NCBI GenBank assembly: GCA_032433765.1
Contig: JAVIAB010000159.1
Location: 3,636,342-3,700,341 of the forward strand
Reading direction: 5' to 3'
DNA length: 64,000 nucleotides
Source: Megaustenia siamemsis
Lineage: Eukaryota; Mollusca; Gastropoda; Stylommatophora; Ariophantidae
Below are positions 32,641-44,770 of this stretch, in pieces. The position numbers were made by a program, and so were the translations under genes. The notes under the pieces are model-generated. The model was given only the letters and a program-made list of their open reading frames with translations. It ran no database searches and was not told the DNA's origin. How positions within the stretch are numbered: the first letter of the stretch is position 1; the number at the start of each line of letters is the position of its first letter.

Positions 32641-35600
32641 CGGTTATGGAAGGCCCTAGTATCACTGCATACAAATTAAAATCCATAATTGCTCAACCGC
32701 CCATACCAGTGGAATCATCCGAATTACTAACTCATCTCCCAAACAAAGAAAGGTAGCTGTAGTCCCCATAATAGCAGTCTCAGCACACGCCAACAGACAT
32801 AAGGCAAACCGCACAGAAAGTGAACACAGCTAACTGTTCCCTGTCGTACGATATCATCATTCATCGTAAACAATTGGAGTATCAAAACGGATGAAACACG
32901 CAGCTGACGGTGTGCACAGAGCACTTAACTCAGTAGCTCCTGCAATAAGCCGAACTTGGAATTTGAGTAAACTGCAACAAGAAACACTTTTCATACATAG
33001 CCTTCAATGTTTCCTGCCGCCTATATCCATCGTATTGACCGGAAGTTCACGTCTTCCTGAAAATGATGATCGTCACATTTTTTTTTTTTAAACTGTGTAC
33101 ACGTGATGATGTTAATACATCGTTTTTGACTCCAATTTCGAACATATAAAACACAGTTAGTCGTAAGATTATCCCCGTCGCACATAAAAAAACAGACCGT
33201 AAGACCGTAGCACACACAACAATGTCTGCGCCCATAGATTCACAGCCATTGTCACTAGCTCTATTAGACACTAGCAATAGGACTTGAAACATTAGATCAG
33301 CATTCTAGTTTGTAAAACTAGAAAACATCAGTCAAGAAATGAAGAGAATGAAATTGAACATCGTGGGACTGTGTGAAATGAGATAGAAAAGAGCAGGATT
33401 ATTGCAACGCGACACTGGAAATATAATTTACTCTGGGGGAACCACACATGAAAGAGGAGTAGGCATCATGTTAGATAGAGAAAAAAGCAAAACAGTGAAA
33501 GGATTTTGGCCAGTATCAGACAGAATTTTGCTAGTAAAATTGAGAGGTAGACCCATGGATATCAAAATAATTCAAGTCTATGCACCAACAAGTAATAGGG
33601 AAGAAGAAGACATTGACATTTTTTTATGAAGAGCTAGAGGCGTCCATGGAACAGTGTAAATCCCAAGAAATAACTATTATATCATGGGATTTCAATGCAA
33701 AGGTAGGGTCAGCTAAAGTGCAAAATGTGACTGAGGGGCATGGCCTTGGAGAGATGAATGACAGAGGGGATAGATTGGGCAAAGAAACATGAAATGATTA
33801 TAGGTAACACCTTGTTCAAACCACACTAGGCGACTATAGACATGGCAAAGCCCAGACAAAAAAGTACACAATTAAATTGATTTTATACTGGTACAGAGAA
33901 GATTCAGGAATGGGCTAACATCTGTTAAAACAAGGCTAGGGGCAAATTGCAATAGTGACCATGTACCAGTAGTTGGAAAGATAAGAATAAAACTGCGAAA
34001 GGCACAGAAATCACCAAGAAATATAAAATTAGAACTAGATATGCTAAGAGTAGATAAACAGATGAGTGATAAGTACAGCACGATAGTACAAAATAGATAT
34101 AATGCTATTGAGAAAATACATGACATCCAGGAGCAGTGGGAAATGCTCAAACAATCGATTCAACAAATATCAAAAGAAGTAATACCAGTGACTAAAAGAA
34201 TCAACAAAAAGAAATGGATGACAGAAGAAATATCACAACTAATGGACGAAAGAAGAAAACACAAGAAAGAAGAACGGACATACAAAATATTGCACAAAGA
34301 GATCCAAAACAAGTGCAGAGAAGCAAAGGAAGGATGGTTAAAACAGAAATGTGAAGAAATAGAAAAACAACAAAGAAAGACTCAAAATGTATGCCCAATC
34401 AGTTAAATGAATTAATAGGAAGAAAAGAAGTCAAAGTTTCAGGATGTGTGATATCAAAGCAAGGAAATACAATAATGGGACAGGAGAAGCCAATGGAAAG
34501 ATGGACAGAATATATCAGTCAACTCTATGATGATGACCAGAATTAAACAATTCAAATGAAGACACAGGACCACTAATAATGCAGAGTGAAGTGGAGGACG
34601 CAATTCAACACATGAAAAGAGGCAAACCTCCAGGTCCCGACAATATAACAATCGAAGAGATAAATGCATTAGGAGAGCTGGGAGTACAAGTCATAACAAA
34701 ATTACTCAATGACATAAATAACACTGGACACATACCTGAAGATCTACTAAAACCTGTCTTTGAAGCCATACCGAAGAAGTCAGGCGCCACTGATTGTGAA
34801 GACCATCGCACTATTAGTTTCATGAGCCCTATAACTAAAATATTACTAAGAATCATCATGAGATGTGCAAGGAACAAAATAAAACCAGAAATAAGTGAGG
34901 AACAATGTGAATTTATGGAAGGAAAGGGCACCAATAATGCAATAAACATCTTAAGAACATTGATAGAAAGATCTATAGAGTTAAAGAAAGGTCTATATAT
35001 ATGTGCTTTATAGACTGCACAAAAGCATTTGACAAAGTAAAGCTTGTGGAAATAATCAATATGCTGGAGAAGTTAAACATTGATGGCAAGGATCTGCGAA
35101 TTATTAAAAAAAAACACACACACACACACAAAACATGTACTGGCAACAAACAGCAAATTTACGAACTAACAACCAAACAGGACAATTTCAATTTATAAAA
35201 CAAGGAATCAGACAAGGCTGTGTTCTGTCGCCGGATTTGTTTTCACTTTACAACGAACATATTATGCGATCAATGGTAAACAAAAAAGGAATTGAAGTCA
35301 ACGGTCACAACATAAATAATTTACGATATGCGGATGACACAGTCTTAATAGCAGAGAGAGTGAGCTACAAGAAATGATAGATATAATAGTAAAAGAAAGC
35401 AACAAGAAAGGTCTCAGTCTGAATAGTAAGAAAACAGAAGTAATGGTCATATCGAAGAAACAATCATCACCATCATGCAGCATACAAATAAACAAGTAAG
35501 TGAAATCTAAAACAAGTGCAACGTTTGAAATACTTGGGCACAATAACAACATCAAATGGGAGATGCACCACAGAAATAAAAAAAGCAGAATAGCTCAGGC

Positions 35601-36108
35601 CAAAATAACATTTCAGAAATGAAAAAAATATCGTATGCAAAAAACCTATGTCAATAGAAATGAGAAAGAGAGTTCATCGATGCTATATAGAACCAATTCT
35701 GACCTATGGAAGCGAATCATGGACAATAGACAAACAAATGAAAAGACGATTAGAGGCCACAGAGATGGGATTTCTCAGAAGAATGCTGAAAGTTCCCTGG
35801 ACAGCCACAAAGACCAATAAGAAAGTTCTCAAAGAGGCCAACACAAAAGGGAGCTCTTACAAAAACATCAGAAAGAAGCAATCAACATTTTTTGGGCACA
35901 TCATGAGAAGAGGAAAGTTGGAATACTTGGTTACAACTGGCAAAATGCAGGGAAAGAGAGATCGCGGACGACAAAGAGAGAAAATACTGGATAGCTTGGT
36001 GTCATGGCATGGAAAACAGTCAATAACAGAACTGATACGATGCACTGTGGATATAAGATTGTGGAACGACATGATCGCCAACCGGCACGGCACATGATGA
36101 TGATGATA
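32641..36108 (+). pseudogene. RTE A, near full-length RTE-clade LINE
   Basis: 5' leader 32641-33300; endonuclease 33300-33900 (NIVGLCEMR, HERGVGIML, VKLRGRPMDIKIIQVYAPTS, ISWDFNAKVGSA); linker with basic coiled-coil-like DERRKHKKEE 34041-34406; reverse transcriptase 34579-35450 (PPGPDNITIEEIN, CFIDCTKAFDKVK, QGIRQGCVLSPDLF, NLRYADDTVLIAE with YADD); C-terminus 35648-36097 (LTYGSESWTIDKQMKRR, GFLRRMLKVPWTATK, FGHIMRRGKLEYLVTTGK, DRGRQREK). Ends in gatgatgatgat, typical for RTE. The endonuclease motif order IIQVYAPTS..DFNAKVG places it in the RTE clade. Several frameshifts and stops, so it is not active. It is the best reference for the other RTE A pieces here. Confidence 0.92.
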
Positions 36109-37019
36109 AACTAATTACGTCACTTCCTACAAGCTGACCACCACCACAGCAGACACGCTTTTATTTGCTGTAGGACCGCAACGAGTTACTTTCGAGTATG
36201 TGGTTTGATAACTGTTAAATGTTGAGTAAGCACACTACTAGTTTTGTTTTCTCGTTTTATACACTCTTTTTGACTCATCACACTTTTTTTTCAAATGTAT
36301 ACAGGCTGCAATATAATCAGATATTTCTCCATATTCATTCTCATTATTCATTATGATGAATGAATCATTGAATGATGCAGAGCAGCAGTGAGATTATTCA
36401 TAATTCATACGACCAGGACACGCGACAATCGACATGGACATGACATATCATCAATTGGTTGTCTGATGACACATATTATTATATCATAATCACACATATG
36501 GACACTCTGGACAGCGCAGTGTCTCGTGTTTAGTGTTTTCAGTAAGTTCGTTAGCTGCGGTGGCAGTCTTAGTCTAAAACTAAAAATAAAGTAAGTCTAG
36601 CAGTGGCAAATTAAACCGTAATTAAGAAGTTAGAACTGAACAAGTTAAACAAATTTTGATGCAAAGTTGCTTTTACTTTTACTCTTAGATCCTCTAATTG
36701 TTTGTTCTACTCAATTTAGTTTTGTGTCAACCATAAGTAATTTGCTTAGGATCTTTACTAATTGTGGTTCACTAGCCTGATACAAAAAATGGTCAGCTAG
36801 GACTAGGATTCCCTGACTGACCACTTTCAGCTGAAGTACTATTGAGCATCCAGGGTCTGAAAAATAAGTTTTAAATTTAGAAGTAAATCTATAACTGCAC
36901 AAAGTCCACAAAACTAAAACATAGGAACATATAAACTAGAGGTCAACATGTGGGGGTTCTGTGAGATATTTTTTTATAAACACCATGATAGTTATACATT
37001 TTAACTTCCTCTTCTTCTT
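36109..37019. other. Spacer, nothing recognised
   Basis: AT-rich; short palindromic attcattatgatgaatgaat around 36345-36370. No coding evidence. Confidence 0.5.
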
Positions 37020-37608
37020 TCCTTCCTCATCTGCCTTTCAGCGTTGAGGGGAGATATGATTTGCGGTCTTTTGCTCTTCTGTTTGCCTCTGCTGCTGTTA
37101 TGTTTCCTAGTGCTTCTAATATTCCATTGATCCATCTTTTTCGTGGTCGCTTGGGTCTGGTGTTCTCACAATGTTTGTTGAAGGCTTGTTGTGTTGTGTT
37201 TTGTTCTTTCTGCCTTGTCACGTGGCCAAACCATTTTTATCTGTTGTTTCCTTATATATTCTATGGTGGGGGCTATTCCTAGCTTTTTTCTCAGTTCTTC
37301 ATTTCTGATCTTATTACTCAGACTTTTTCCTGTCATTTGTCTAACACATTTCATCACTGTAGAGGTTATTTTTCTTAATCTTCAAGCATCTAGGGTCCAG
37401 GTCTGGCATTGGTAGCACAACATTGCGATGAAGATTGTATTGTATAGTCACGTTATAATAGTGCTCGTTTTGCCTCCAGAGTTATTTCCTTGTTGGACAA
37501 TAGTGCTGATAGCTGTCCAATGATTTGACAAGCCTTGTTGCATCTTGATTCTATCTCTGCTGTTTGAGAATTATCGTTTGTCATTAGACTTCCTAGGTAT
37601 TTGAATTC
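37020..37608 (-). pseudogene. LINE F C-terminal region, antisense
   Basis: Minus strand: GEFKYLGSLMTNDNSQTAEI, then ESRCNKACQIIGQLSALLSN, KCVRQMTGKSLSNKIRNEEL, RKKLGIAPTIEYIRKQQIKM and RPKRPRKRWINGILEALGNI. This is the thumb and C-terminal domain of a LINE protein. It is frameshifted once near 37420 and again near 37250. Confidence 0.75.
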
Positions 37609-37712
37609 ACCTACTTGTTTTAGAGGAATTCAAATACCTAGGAAGTCTAATGACAAACGATAATTCTCACACAGCAGAGATAGAATCAAGATGCAACAAG
37701 GCTTGTCAAATC
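37522..37712. repeat. Near-perfect inverted repeat, 87-bp arms, 17-bp loop
   Basis: Left arm 37522-37608 and right arm 37626-37712 are reverse complements with about one mismatch (tgtttgag against tgtgtgag). Loop 37609-37625. Both arms carry the same LINE F coding segment (EFKYLGSLMTNDNS), in opposite orientations. Outer ends gatttgaca / tgtcaaatc, inner ends gaattc. Confidence 0.93.
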
Positions 37713-38080
37713 TTGTATACATTTTAACAAATAAAGATACATCAACAACCTAACAAGAAGAGACCAAACCGCCATCTTCAGATTGAGAACAGGACATGTT
37801 ATGCTGAATAACCACATTAATAGAATACAACAAAACCATACCCCAGTATGTCCACTCTGTAATCACCCACAAGAAACTGTAGAACATCACCTGTTTCAAT
37901 GTCCAGAGCTCACTGACATCAGAACAACACTATTTCCCCAAAGACCCTCCAAATGGAATACTCTGTACGGAACAACAGCAGAACTTAAAATACCTGCAGA
38001 TACTACTACATGGCATTGGGCCGAAGGGCATCAGCTCAAAGGTCACTGGATCCATAACAACAACAACAACAAATAAAGAT
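37713..38080 (+). pseudogene. LINE C-terminus with CCHC-like motif (I/Jockey-like)
   Basis: Reads LTRRDQTAIFRLRTGHVMLN across a frame change near 37760, then CPLCNHPQETVEHHLFQCPEL (C-x2-C-x8-H-x4-C) and HWIHNNNNNK, and ends in a (CAA)n run. This order, an RLRTGH block then a CCHC knuckle and a short tail, is seen at the 3' end of I/Jockey-type LINEs. The 5' part is missing. Confidence 0.75.
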
Positions 38081-38083
38081 AAT

Positions 38084-38326
38084 CTACTTATTTTGTGTGT
38101 CATACACCCACATCAAATTTACAGGCTCACATATTCCAGTATTAGTATTATCATCTCTCATTAACTTTATTGTGACACTACTCCAGTATTTTTTTTCTAA
38201 ACCATGATTTCCTCTAATGGTCTTATATCTACCTTTCCCTACTTTAGCATTCATATGACTTATTGCAACCAAGATGTCTGAATATTTCACTTGCTTCATA
38301 ACTTTATTTAGATCTTCATCTAACAC
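38084..38326 (-). pseudogene. LINE endonuclease fragment, antisense
   Basis: Minus strand reads VKYSDILVAISHMNAKVGKG, then RYKTIRGNHGLEKKYWSS, the DFNAKVG region of an apurinic-type endonuclease with Asp replaced by His. Bases 38138-38185 within it are the same sequence as the units of the 47-bp array at 38790-39345. Confidence 0.7.
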
Positions 38327-38790
38327 CAGTTATAAAACTAAGAATAGCAAAATGTGATATCTTCTCAACATTCCTATATGGTGCAGAAACATGGACATTA
38401 GACAAGAAACAGAACAGATAATTGAAGCCTTTGAAATGTGGATATATATATAAGAATAGGTAGAATTGGATGGAAAGAAAATAAAACAAATGTTGAAGTC
38501 TTAAAATGACTAAAAATTCAAAGAGAACTACTAAATAAAATTCAAACAAGAAAAAATGTGATTTTTGGGCCATGATAAAAGACACAACAATCCAATGAAA
38601 GTAATCTTGGTGGGGAAAATAAAGGTAAAAGAGGTAGAGACAGACAAAAACTAACACTGACAAATAACATCAAAAGATGGAAAAATCCGCCTATGACAAC
38701 CTACAACATCAAAGCAAGAGACAGAGCAGAATGGTGCTCCATGGTAGCCAACCTTCATTGTAGTAGAAAGCACTCAGTAATGATGATTTC
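38327..38790 (+). pseudogene. LINE D 3' fragment
   Basis: Starts at KLRIAKCDIFSTFLYGAETWTLDKK, goes on to the GRIGWKENK region and a basic tail (TNNIKRWKN), ending near gtaatgatga. Frameshifted three or more times. Inserted between the endonuclease fragment and the 47-bp array derived from it. Confidence 0.78.
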
Positions 38791-39345
38791 AGTATTAGCA
38801 TTATCATCTCTCATTAACTTTATTATGACACTATTCCAGTATTAGTATTATCATCTCACATTAACTTTATTATGACACTATTCCAGTATTAGTATTATCA
38901 TCTCTCATTAACTTTATTATTACACTATTCCAGTATTAGTATTATCATCTCTCATTGACTTTATTATGACACTATTCCAGTATTAGTGTTATCTTCTCTC
39001 ATTAATTTTATTATGACGCTATTCCAGTATTAGTGTTATCATCTCTCATTAACTTTATTATGATACTATTCCATTATTTGTATTATCTTCTCCCAATAAC
39101 TTTATTTATGACACTATTCCAATATTATCATCTCTCATTAACTTTATTATGATACTATTCCATTATTTGTATTATCTTCTCCCAATAACTTTATTATGAC
39201 ACTATTCCATTATTTGTATTATCTTCTCCCAATAACTTTATTATGACACTATTCCAGTATTATCATATCATGAACTTTATTATGACACTATTCCAGTATT
39301 GTTATTATCTTCTCTCATTAACTTTGTTATGACACTATTCCAGTT
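38791..39345. repeat. 47-bp tandem array derived from LINE endonuclease sequence, about 12 units
   Basis: Unit: cagtattagtattatcatc, tctcattaactttattatgac, actattc. Period about 47 bp with a few shortened units. A single related unit sits inside the LINE endonuclease fragment at 38138-38185. Confidence 0.9.
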
Positions 39346-39383
39346 TTCCTCAATATTAAACATACATCTTTTCTCCTTGACAG

Positions 39384-39448
39384 TCAACAATATGGATACA
39401 AAGAGTTACATTCCTATCTGGAATATCAAACAAGAGCCAGATAATGAA
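39384..39448 (+). CDS. Candidate first coding exon, copy 2 gene
   Basis: Acceptor ctccttgacag, then ATG at 39392 giving MDTKSYIPIWNIKQEPDNE, donor gtgagt, phase 0. The IP...K..PD pattern resembles exon C (NIPFLRDYLKKDPDDN). IKQE fits the SUMO-acceptor consensus, and KQEP is often seen in transcription factors. It lies just upstream of the duplicated block, so copy 1 has no counterpart. Support is the splice sites, phase and similarity to exon C; no transcript evidence. Confidence 0.5.
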
Positions 39449-39639
39449 GTGAGTTGAACCTATCTGTCCATGTATTGTCATTTCAAGCTGAAGTTGGCAC
39501 AGAAGGTAGACATAATAAATTCCCCAAAGTTTGATGATTCTTTACACTTCAACAGATCTTACTTTTGGCCTTTAGTGAATGATGATTAGTTTTTATATAT
39601 GTAGCTAACTGGACATGCAGTTTTATTAACTTGCTATTA

Positions 39640-41345
39640 TATAGATAAAAATATGCCGCTCTATATTGCCTTTGTGGATCTCACAAGATGTAGAGATGGG
39701 CTCTACAGGGTGTTAGAAAGCATAAGCTGCCCACCTAAACTACTTAAGCTGATTATGTCCCTTTATGAAAACATGAATGCCAAAATCCACTTTGATGGGA
39801 GTTCATCAGAGAGTTTTAAAGTCAACAACAGAGTAAAACAGGATGTGTCTTCACCCCCACCCTTTTTGGCATATTTTTGCTGCCATTCTAAGTTATGCCC
39901 CTGAAAACAGCTCAGGAAACCTTTTACATTCACACAAGATCAGATGGCTCACTGTTCAATTTAGCACAACTAAGAGCAAAAACAAAAACAAATGTTGCCC
40001 TACTTAAAGAACTTTTATTTGCTGACGATGCAGCCCATGTTGCCCATAGTGAAGCCATCCTACAATTGCTGATCAACAACCTGGACAACGCATGTGATCT
40101 TTTTTCACTGTCACTTAGTGTTCAGAAAACAGTAATTCTAAGTCAAGATGACATCAAACCTCTATTAATCACTTTAAAATATTGTCCACTAGAATCATTT
40201 CAGAATTTCACATATCTTTGATCCATAATTGTACGAACCACTTCTCTTGAGGATGAAATAAACAGCCGAATTGGTAAGTCCTCTACGAACTTTGGCAATG
40301 TCATAGAAAGGGCCTGGATCAACATGAAACTAACACTAAAAACCAAACTCTTCATATATCAAACTTGTGTGCTTGACACACTATTGTATGGATCTGAAAC
40401 CTGGACAACATACTCAAACCAGGAAACTAACACTAAAAACCAAACTCTTAATATATCAAACTTGTGTGCTTGACACACTATTGTATGGATCTGAAACCTG
40501 GATAACATACTCAAACCAGGAAACTAACACTAAAAACCAAACTCTTAATATATCAAACTTGTGTGCTTGACACACTATTGTATGGATCTGAAACCTGGAC
40601 AACATACTCAAACCAGGAAACTAACACTAAAAACCAAACTCTTAATATATCAAACTTGTGTGCTTGACACACTATTGTATGGATCTGAAACCTGGATAAC
40701 ATACTCAAACCAGGAAACTAACACTAAAAACCAAACTCTTAATATATCAAACTTGTGTGCTTGACACACTATTGTATGGATCTGAAACCTGGATAACATA
40801 CTCAAACCAGGAAGAAAGACTAAATGTCTTCCTTATGCAATGTCTTTGCGGAATAATGCACATCAAATGGCAGGACAAAATAACCAACTTAACTGTCCTG
40901 CAACGTGCTAAAACCTCAACAATCATTTTGATGCTCAGATGACGAAGATTAAGATGACTGGGGCACATCCAGCAAATGGAAAAAAAATGCATCCTCAAGC
41001 AAATATTATATGGTGAACTAATACACGGAAAAAGACAAATCGGCAGACCTAAACTACAATATAGAGATTGTAAATCATCTCTGAATGACTTTTCCATCTG
41101 TGAAAATGACTGGGAACATCTGGCAAGTGAATGAACATCATGGAGAGCATGTATAAGGAATGGTATAACATCATTTGAGACAGTGCTGAGGCAAAACTTA
41201 CAAGAGAAAAGACTAATGAAAAAGGATGGAAAACCCTGTGGATCAGTGGTCCTGACATGTTCATTCTGTGGCTGTGTGTGTTTGTCAAACATTGGTAGAA
41301 AAAGCCATGACAGAAGCTGTTCGACAAAAACAAAACCTAAAAAAA
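39640..41345 (+). pseudogene. LINE G reverse transcriptase and C-terminus, with internal array
   Basis: Reads FVDLTRCRDGLYRVLESISC, LLKLIMSLYENMNAKIHFDG, VNNRVKQDVSSP, then frame changes, YIHTRSDGSLFNLAQLRAKT, LLFADDAAHVAHSE with the FADD core, FTYL, DEINSRIGKSS and INMKLTLKTKL, leading into the 97-bp array (40333-40806). After the array: RLNVFLMQCLCGIMHIKWQD, and the C-terminal LTCSFCGCVCLSNIGRKSH C2H2-like motif. Stops and frameshifts throughout. This is the source element of the array and marks the left breakpoint of the duplication. Confidence 0.85.
40333..40806 (+). repeat. 97-bp tandem array, 5 units, copy 2
   Basis: The word cttgtgtgcttgac recurs at 40364, 40461, 40558, 40655 and 40752, 97 bp apart. 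Some units share ggataac in place of ggacaac, which marks local homogenisation. Here the array is embedded in its parent LINE G. Confidence 0.95.
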
Positions 41346-41940
41346 ATACACAATTTATAGCACTCGATGATGATAGGACATCGTTATTGACTCCAATTCC
41401 GAACATATAAAATAATGAATATGGTGAGGAAGACATGGAATGATCTTAAAGGATTGGCAAGAAACAGAACAGCTTGAAAGGTGTTGAAGATCTATGCTCC
41501 ACAGGGAGAAAAATGTAGAAGAAGAATTCTGACCTCTGGAAGTGAAGCATGGGTGAAGACAAACAATTGAAAAGATGATTAGATGCCACAGAGGTGGGAT
41601 TTCTCAGAAGAATGTGGAGAGTTACCTGGAAAGCTAAAAGATCAATGAGGAAATTCTCAAAGAAGTCAACAGAAGAAGGGATCTCCTAAGAAATATTAGA
41701 AAGAAACAATCAACATTTTTTACTAGATAGTTCGACATCATGGCATGGAAAACAGTCAACATCACAATTGATATGATGTACTGTGGATAGAGAATTGTGG
41801 AAGGACATGGTTGTCTATTTCATCTGTTAAGGCACATTGAGTTATTTGTGGGTCATCATCATTGCACCCCAAACATGTCCATAGGTCCTCAGATCTACTC
41901 CTCAGCAAGTCATGGCACATGATGATGATAAATTAATGTT
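41346..41940 (+). pseudogene. RTE A leader scrap, LINE B tail and RTE A C-terminus, copy 2
   Basis: Counterpart of 4113-4795. The C-terminal part is shortened by an internal deletion (the FGH..TTGK block is missing around 41720). Confidence 0.65.
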
Positions 41941-43294
41941 TGGTTTTATTCTGGATTTTGTGAAGCCATGATTGAACTTACTTCTTTAATGTTACCTGGT
42001 AATGCCGTTAATTCCTGTACTTTGACAACATCCACAAGCTGGGTGGCTCATCTAAAGTAAACAATCAACTCTTGACACAAATTGCCCAGTGTGACTGATT
42101 TTTAAAAAAATAACTTATAATATTTGTTACTACGCATGTTATTATGTCATCCATCGATGACAATTCTAAACCTTTTGAATTATTGATAAGAACGATACAC
42201 TCTCTGACTCACTACTATTCACTTTTATTGATTGAACCTAGTCATGACCCTGGGATCATTGGGACAGTCACATTGTGGTTGAGACTGACACTTACTTAAT
42301 ACTTATTGTCTACCTGTCCTTCACACTGTCTTTAATTTGCCATACACAACTGATGACATAAACTGATGATAATGTTAGTGATGAGCCACGCTCCCTACTG
42401 GACACGGATCAATGTTGACATTGAAGCTGCACTGACTGTCGGCCTCTCCCTGACAGAACTTGCTGGAAGGATGGACTCGTGATTTGTGTCACTGCCGGAC
42501 TGCTTCTTACTTGATTGACAGCAGCTCAAGACTGGCCAGGAAACTAATGCTGAGCTTCCCTTCATGATTTCTGTATAGCAGTACTTCGCGCTGTTTCAAT
42601 GATGGACGGCCATGCAGACATTCAGACCCAGACTTATCCGCAACCCTACTGTTTGTTCTTAACCATACTGACCATAACCACAAACACTGAGGAAATTACT
42701 GACCAAAATTGTTCACTCATAAAATTGGACTGAGTTTATTCACAGTTCATCTGACAAGTAACACCACAGAGCAGAAAAACCAGCGACTTACTCAGCGCTT
42801 GGCTGCTCACACACATGAAATAAATTGTAGGCACTGTTCATTACACCCATGCCTCATCCATTTTAGCACTCCCATGGATTACACTGACCTCTCCTCTTAT
42901 TCTGTAACTCAAAACTCTATTCCCTACTTAAACATCCTAGCTGTCTCAAAATAACCACAAGACTGACTTCTGCACACCTATAACTTTAGAGACTCCATGG
43001 ACTATCTCTATTCCCTATGTAAACATCCTATCTGTCACGAATTAACCACTTTCTGCACACCTATAACTTTAGAGATTCCATGGACTAACTCTAGTCTCTC
43101 TTTGCTTCCATGAGCCCTTGGCCTATTGCCTACTCTAACTACGGTTCCTACAGCAAATTTGCCTCACAGGCCATCCTCTTTGCGTCTCTACTTGAGTCTC
43201 CCTGAAATGGAAACTGGCTATCTACAACTCAAATGTTCCTACACTTAATCGCAGTTCGAACTCTTTGCACGGTACTAATCACCATGACACACAG

Positions 43295-43650
43295 TCAGCT
43301 CTTCAACTAACACTAAATCAATTGGCAAGCTCCTTGCTCACACAAAATGAATATGAAAACATTCAGCTCTTCAACTAAAGCTGAATTAATTGCTGAACTC
43401 TGGCTCACACATAATTAACATGAAAACTATTCAGCTCTTCCACTAAAGCTGAATCACTTGGCAAGCTCCTTGCTCACATATAATGAATATGAAAATGAAT
43501 GAATGAAAATACTCAGCTCTTCAACTAAAGCTAAGTCAGGTAGCGAGCTCCTGGCTCGCACTTCCTCACATTAAGACTTCAACTGTCCAACTAAAACTAA
43601 ATCAATAGGTGAACTCCTAGCTCTTACATCCTCAACATGAACACTTAACA
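43295..43650. repeat. 68-bp tandem array, copy 2
   Basis: Same array as 5947-6290, with one extra gaatgaatgaaaat expansion near 43495-43510. Confidence 0.8.
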
Positions 43651-43663
43651 CAAACACATTTGA

Positions 43664-43950
43664 GCTGTGTGTCTCATCCGTTTTGATCCTGCTTCGATAT
43701 CCCGCTTGTTTATGATGAATGATGATATCGTATGACAGGGAACAGTTGGCTGTATTCACTTTCTGCGCGGTTTCGCCTTATGTCTTTTGGCGTGTGCTGA
43801 GACTGCTACGATGGGGACTACAGTTACCTTTCTTTGTTTGGGAGATGAGTTGGTAATTCGGATGATTCCACTGGCACGGGCGGTTGAGCAATTATGGATT
43901 TTAATTCGTTTGCTGTGATGCCGAGGCCTTCCATAACCAATAACCAATAA
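43664..43950 (-). mobile_element. RTE A 5'-end fragment inserted with 7-bp TSD
   Basis: 287 bp matching the antisense of 32641-32900, flanked by catttga at 43657-43663 and 43951-43957. Copy 1 has the empty site (catttgaagg near 6291). On its own strand it starts with three ttattgg-type repeats, then ggttatggaaggcc, and ends near ggatgagacacacagc. Confidence 0.85.
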
Positions 43951-44498
43951 CATTTGAAGGTTGGTAGGACATAATGGCTACCGCCTTCATGCGACCCTGC
44001 TCTCAAGCCTACCGTAAAAGCAAATCTTCTGTACCTAACCTTGTAATTCAACTATATCTTTCATCTTCAGCCAATCATCAACCTTCTTACATCCTCTTCC
44101 CCTCTAAATGAACCCTCTCAAAATCCAGAGAATTCGTTATTCTAACTGAGCTAATTTCTTCACTCTCTCCCCGTGAAATGTCCATTTTTTCCTGAATCAC
44201 TCACTCATCTTATTGTTACACATTTTCACCCCCTACTGTTACAATTAATTGACTATCTATCCAGTATTTATTATAAATAGTAGTGAATGACTTCATCAGT
44301 CTCCTCCAGCTATCATTCTCCAGAATCAGAAACTTTGCAGTTGATATTTATCAGTCTTTGAGGGCTTTTGTTTTCATAAACTTTTGACTGCATAGAAAAA
44401 TGTTCTGCTGTTCTTTCATCTAATGACTCTCCAATGTTTTTCCATCAATGTATTTTTTGTGTATGATCCATCCTGAATGTACAAAATAATATTTCCAG

Positions 44499-44610
44499 GG
44501 TCAGAAAGTAAAGATGGAATCAAACAGAGAGGAGGAAAGTTACATGACCAATAACATGAAGAGGGAAAAGATCTCATCTACTTCTTGTACAGACATGGAC
44601 AATTTTCTGT
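44499..44610 (+). CDS. Exon A1, copy 2
   Basis: 112 nt, acceptor tttccag, donor gtaagt. Reads GQKVKMESNREEES then YMTNNMKREKISSTS and CTDMDNFL, ending with T of a Tyr codon. Differs from copy 1 by a few substitutions only. In phase with exon 1, which makes the ATG at 44514 an internal Met in the full model. Confidence 0.7.
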
Positions 44611-44770
44611 GTAAGTTTTTGCTTGCTATCAATAGTCTGTATTCACATTTTGCCTATATTTTACTGGATCACTTAATGCAGGTTATTATTTCACAACTTG
44701 TGTCCAGGTTTACTCTGTCACCTTTGGAAGTTAGTTTACTAAAATAACAGTTACCCATCTCTGTGTTCAG

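Larger units (their letters stand above)
41941..44498. other. Intron of gene 2, counterpart of 4796-6833
   Basis: No gene seen. A duplicated 60-bp piece around 42910-43080 (cctatttaaacatcctagctgtc type) is specific to copy 2. Confidence 0.5.

Noticed and set aside
31703..32686. 327-codon minus-strand frame as a real protein gene
   Set aside because: It is a 51-bp minisatellite whose period is divisible by three; no other gene feature supports it.
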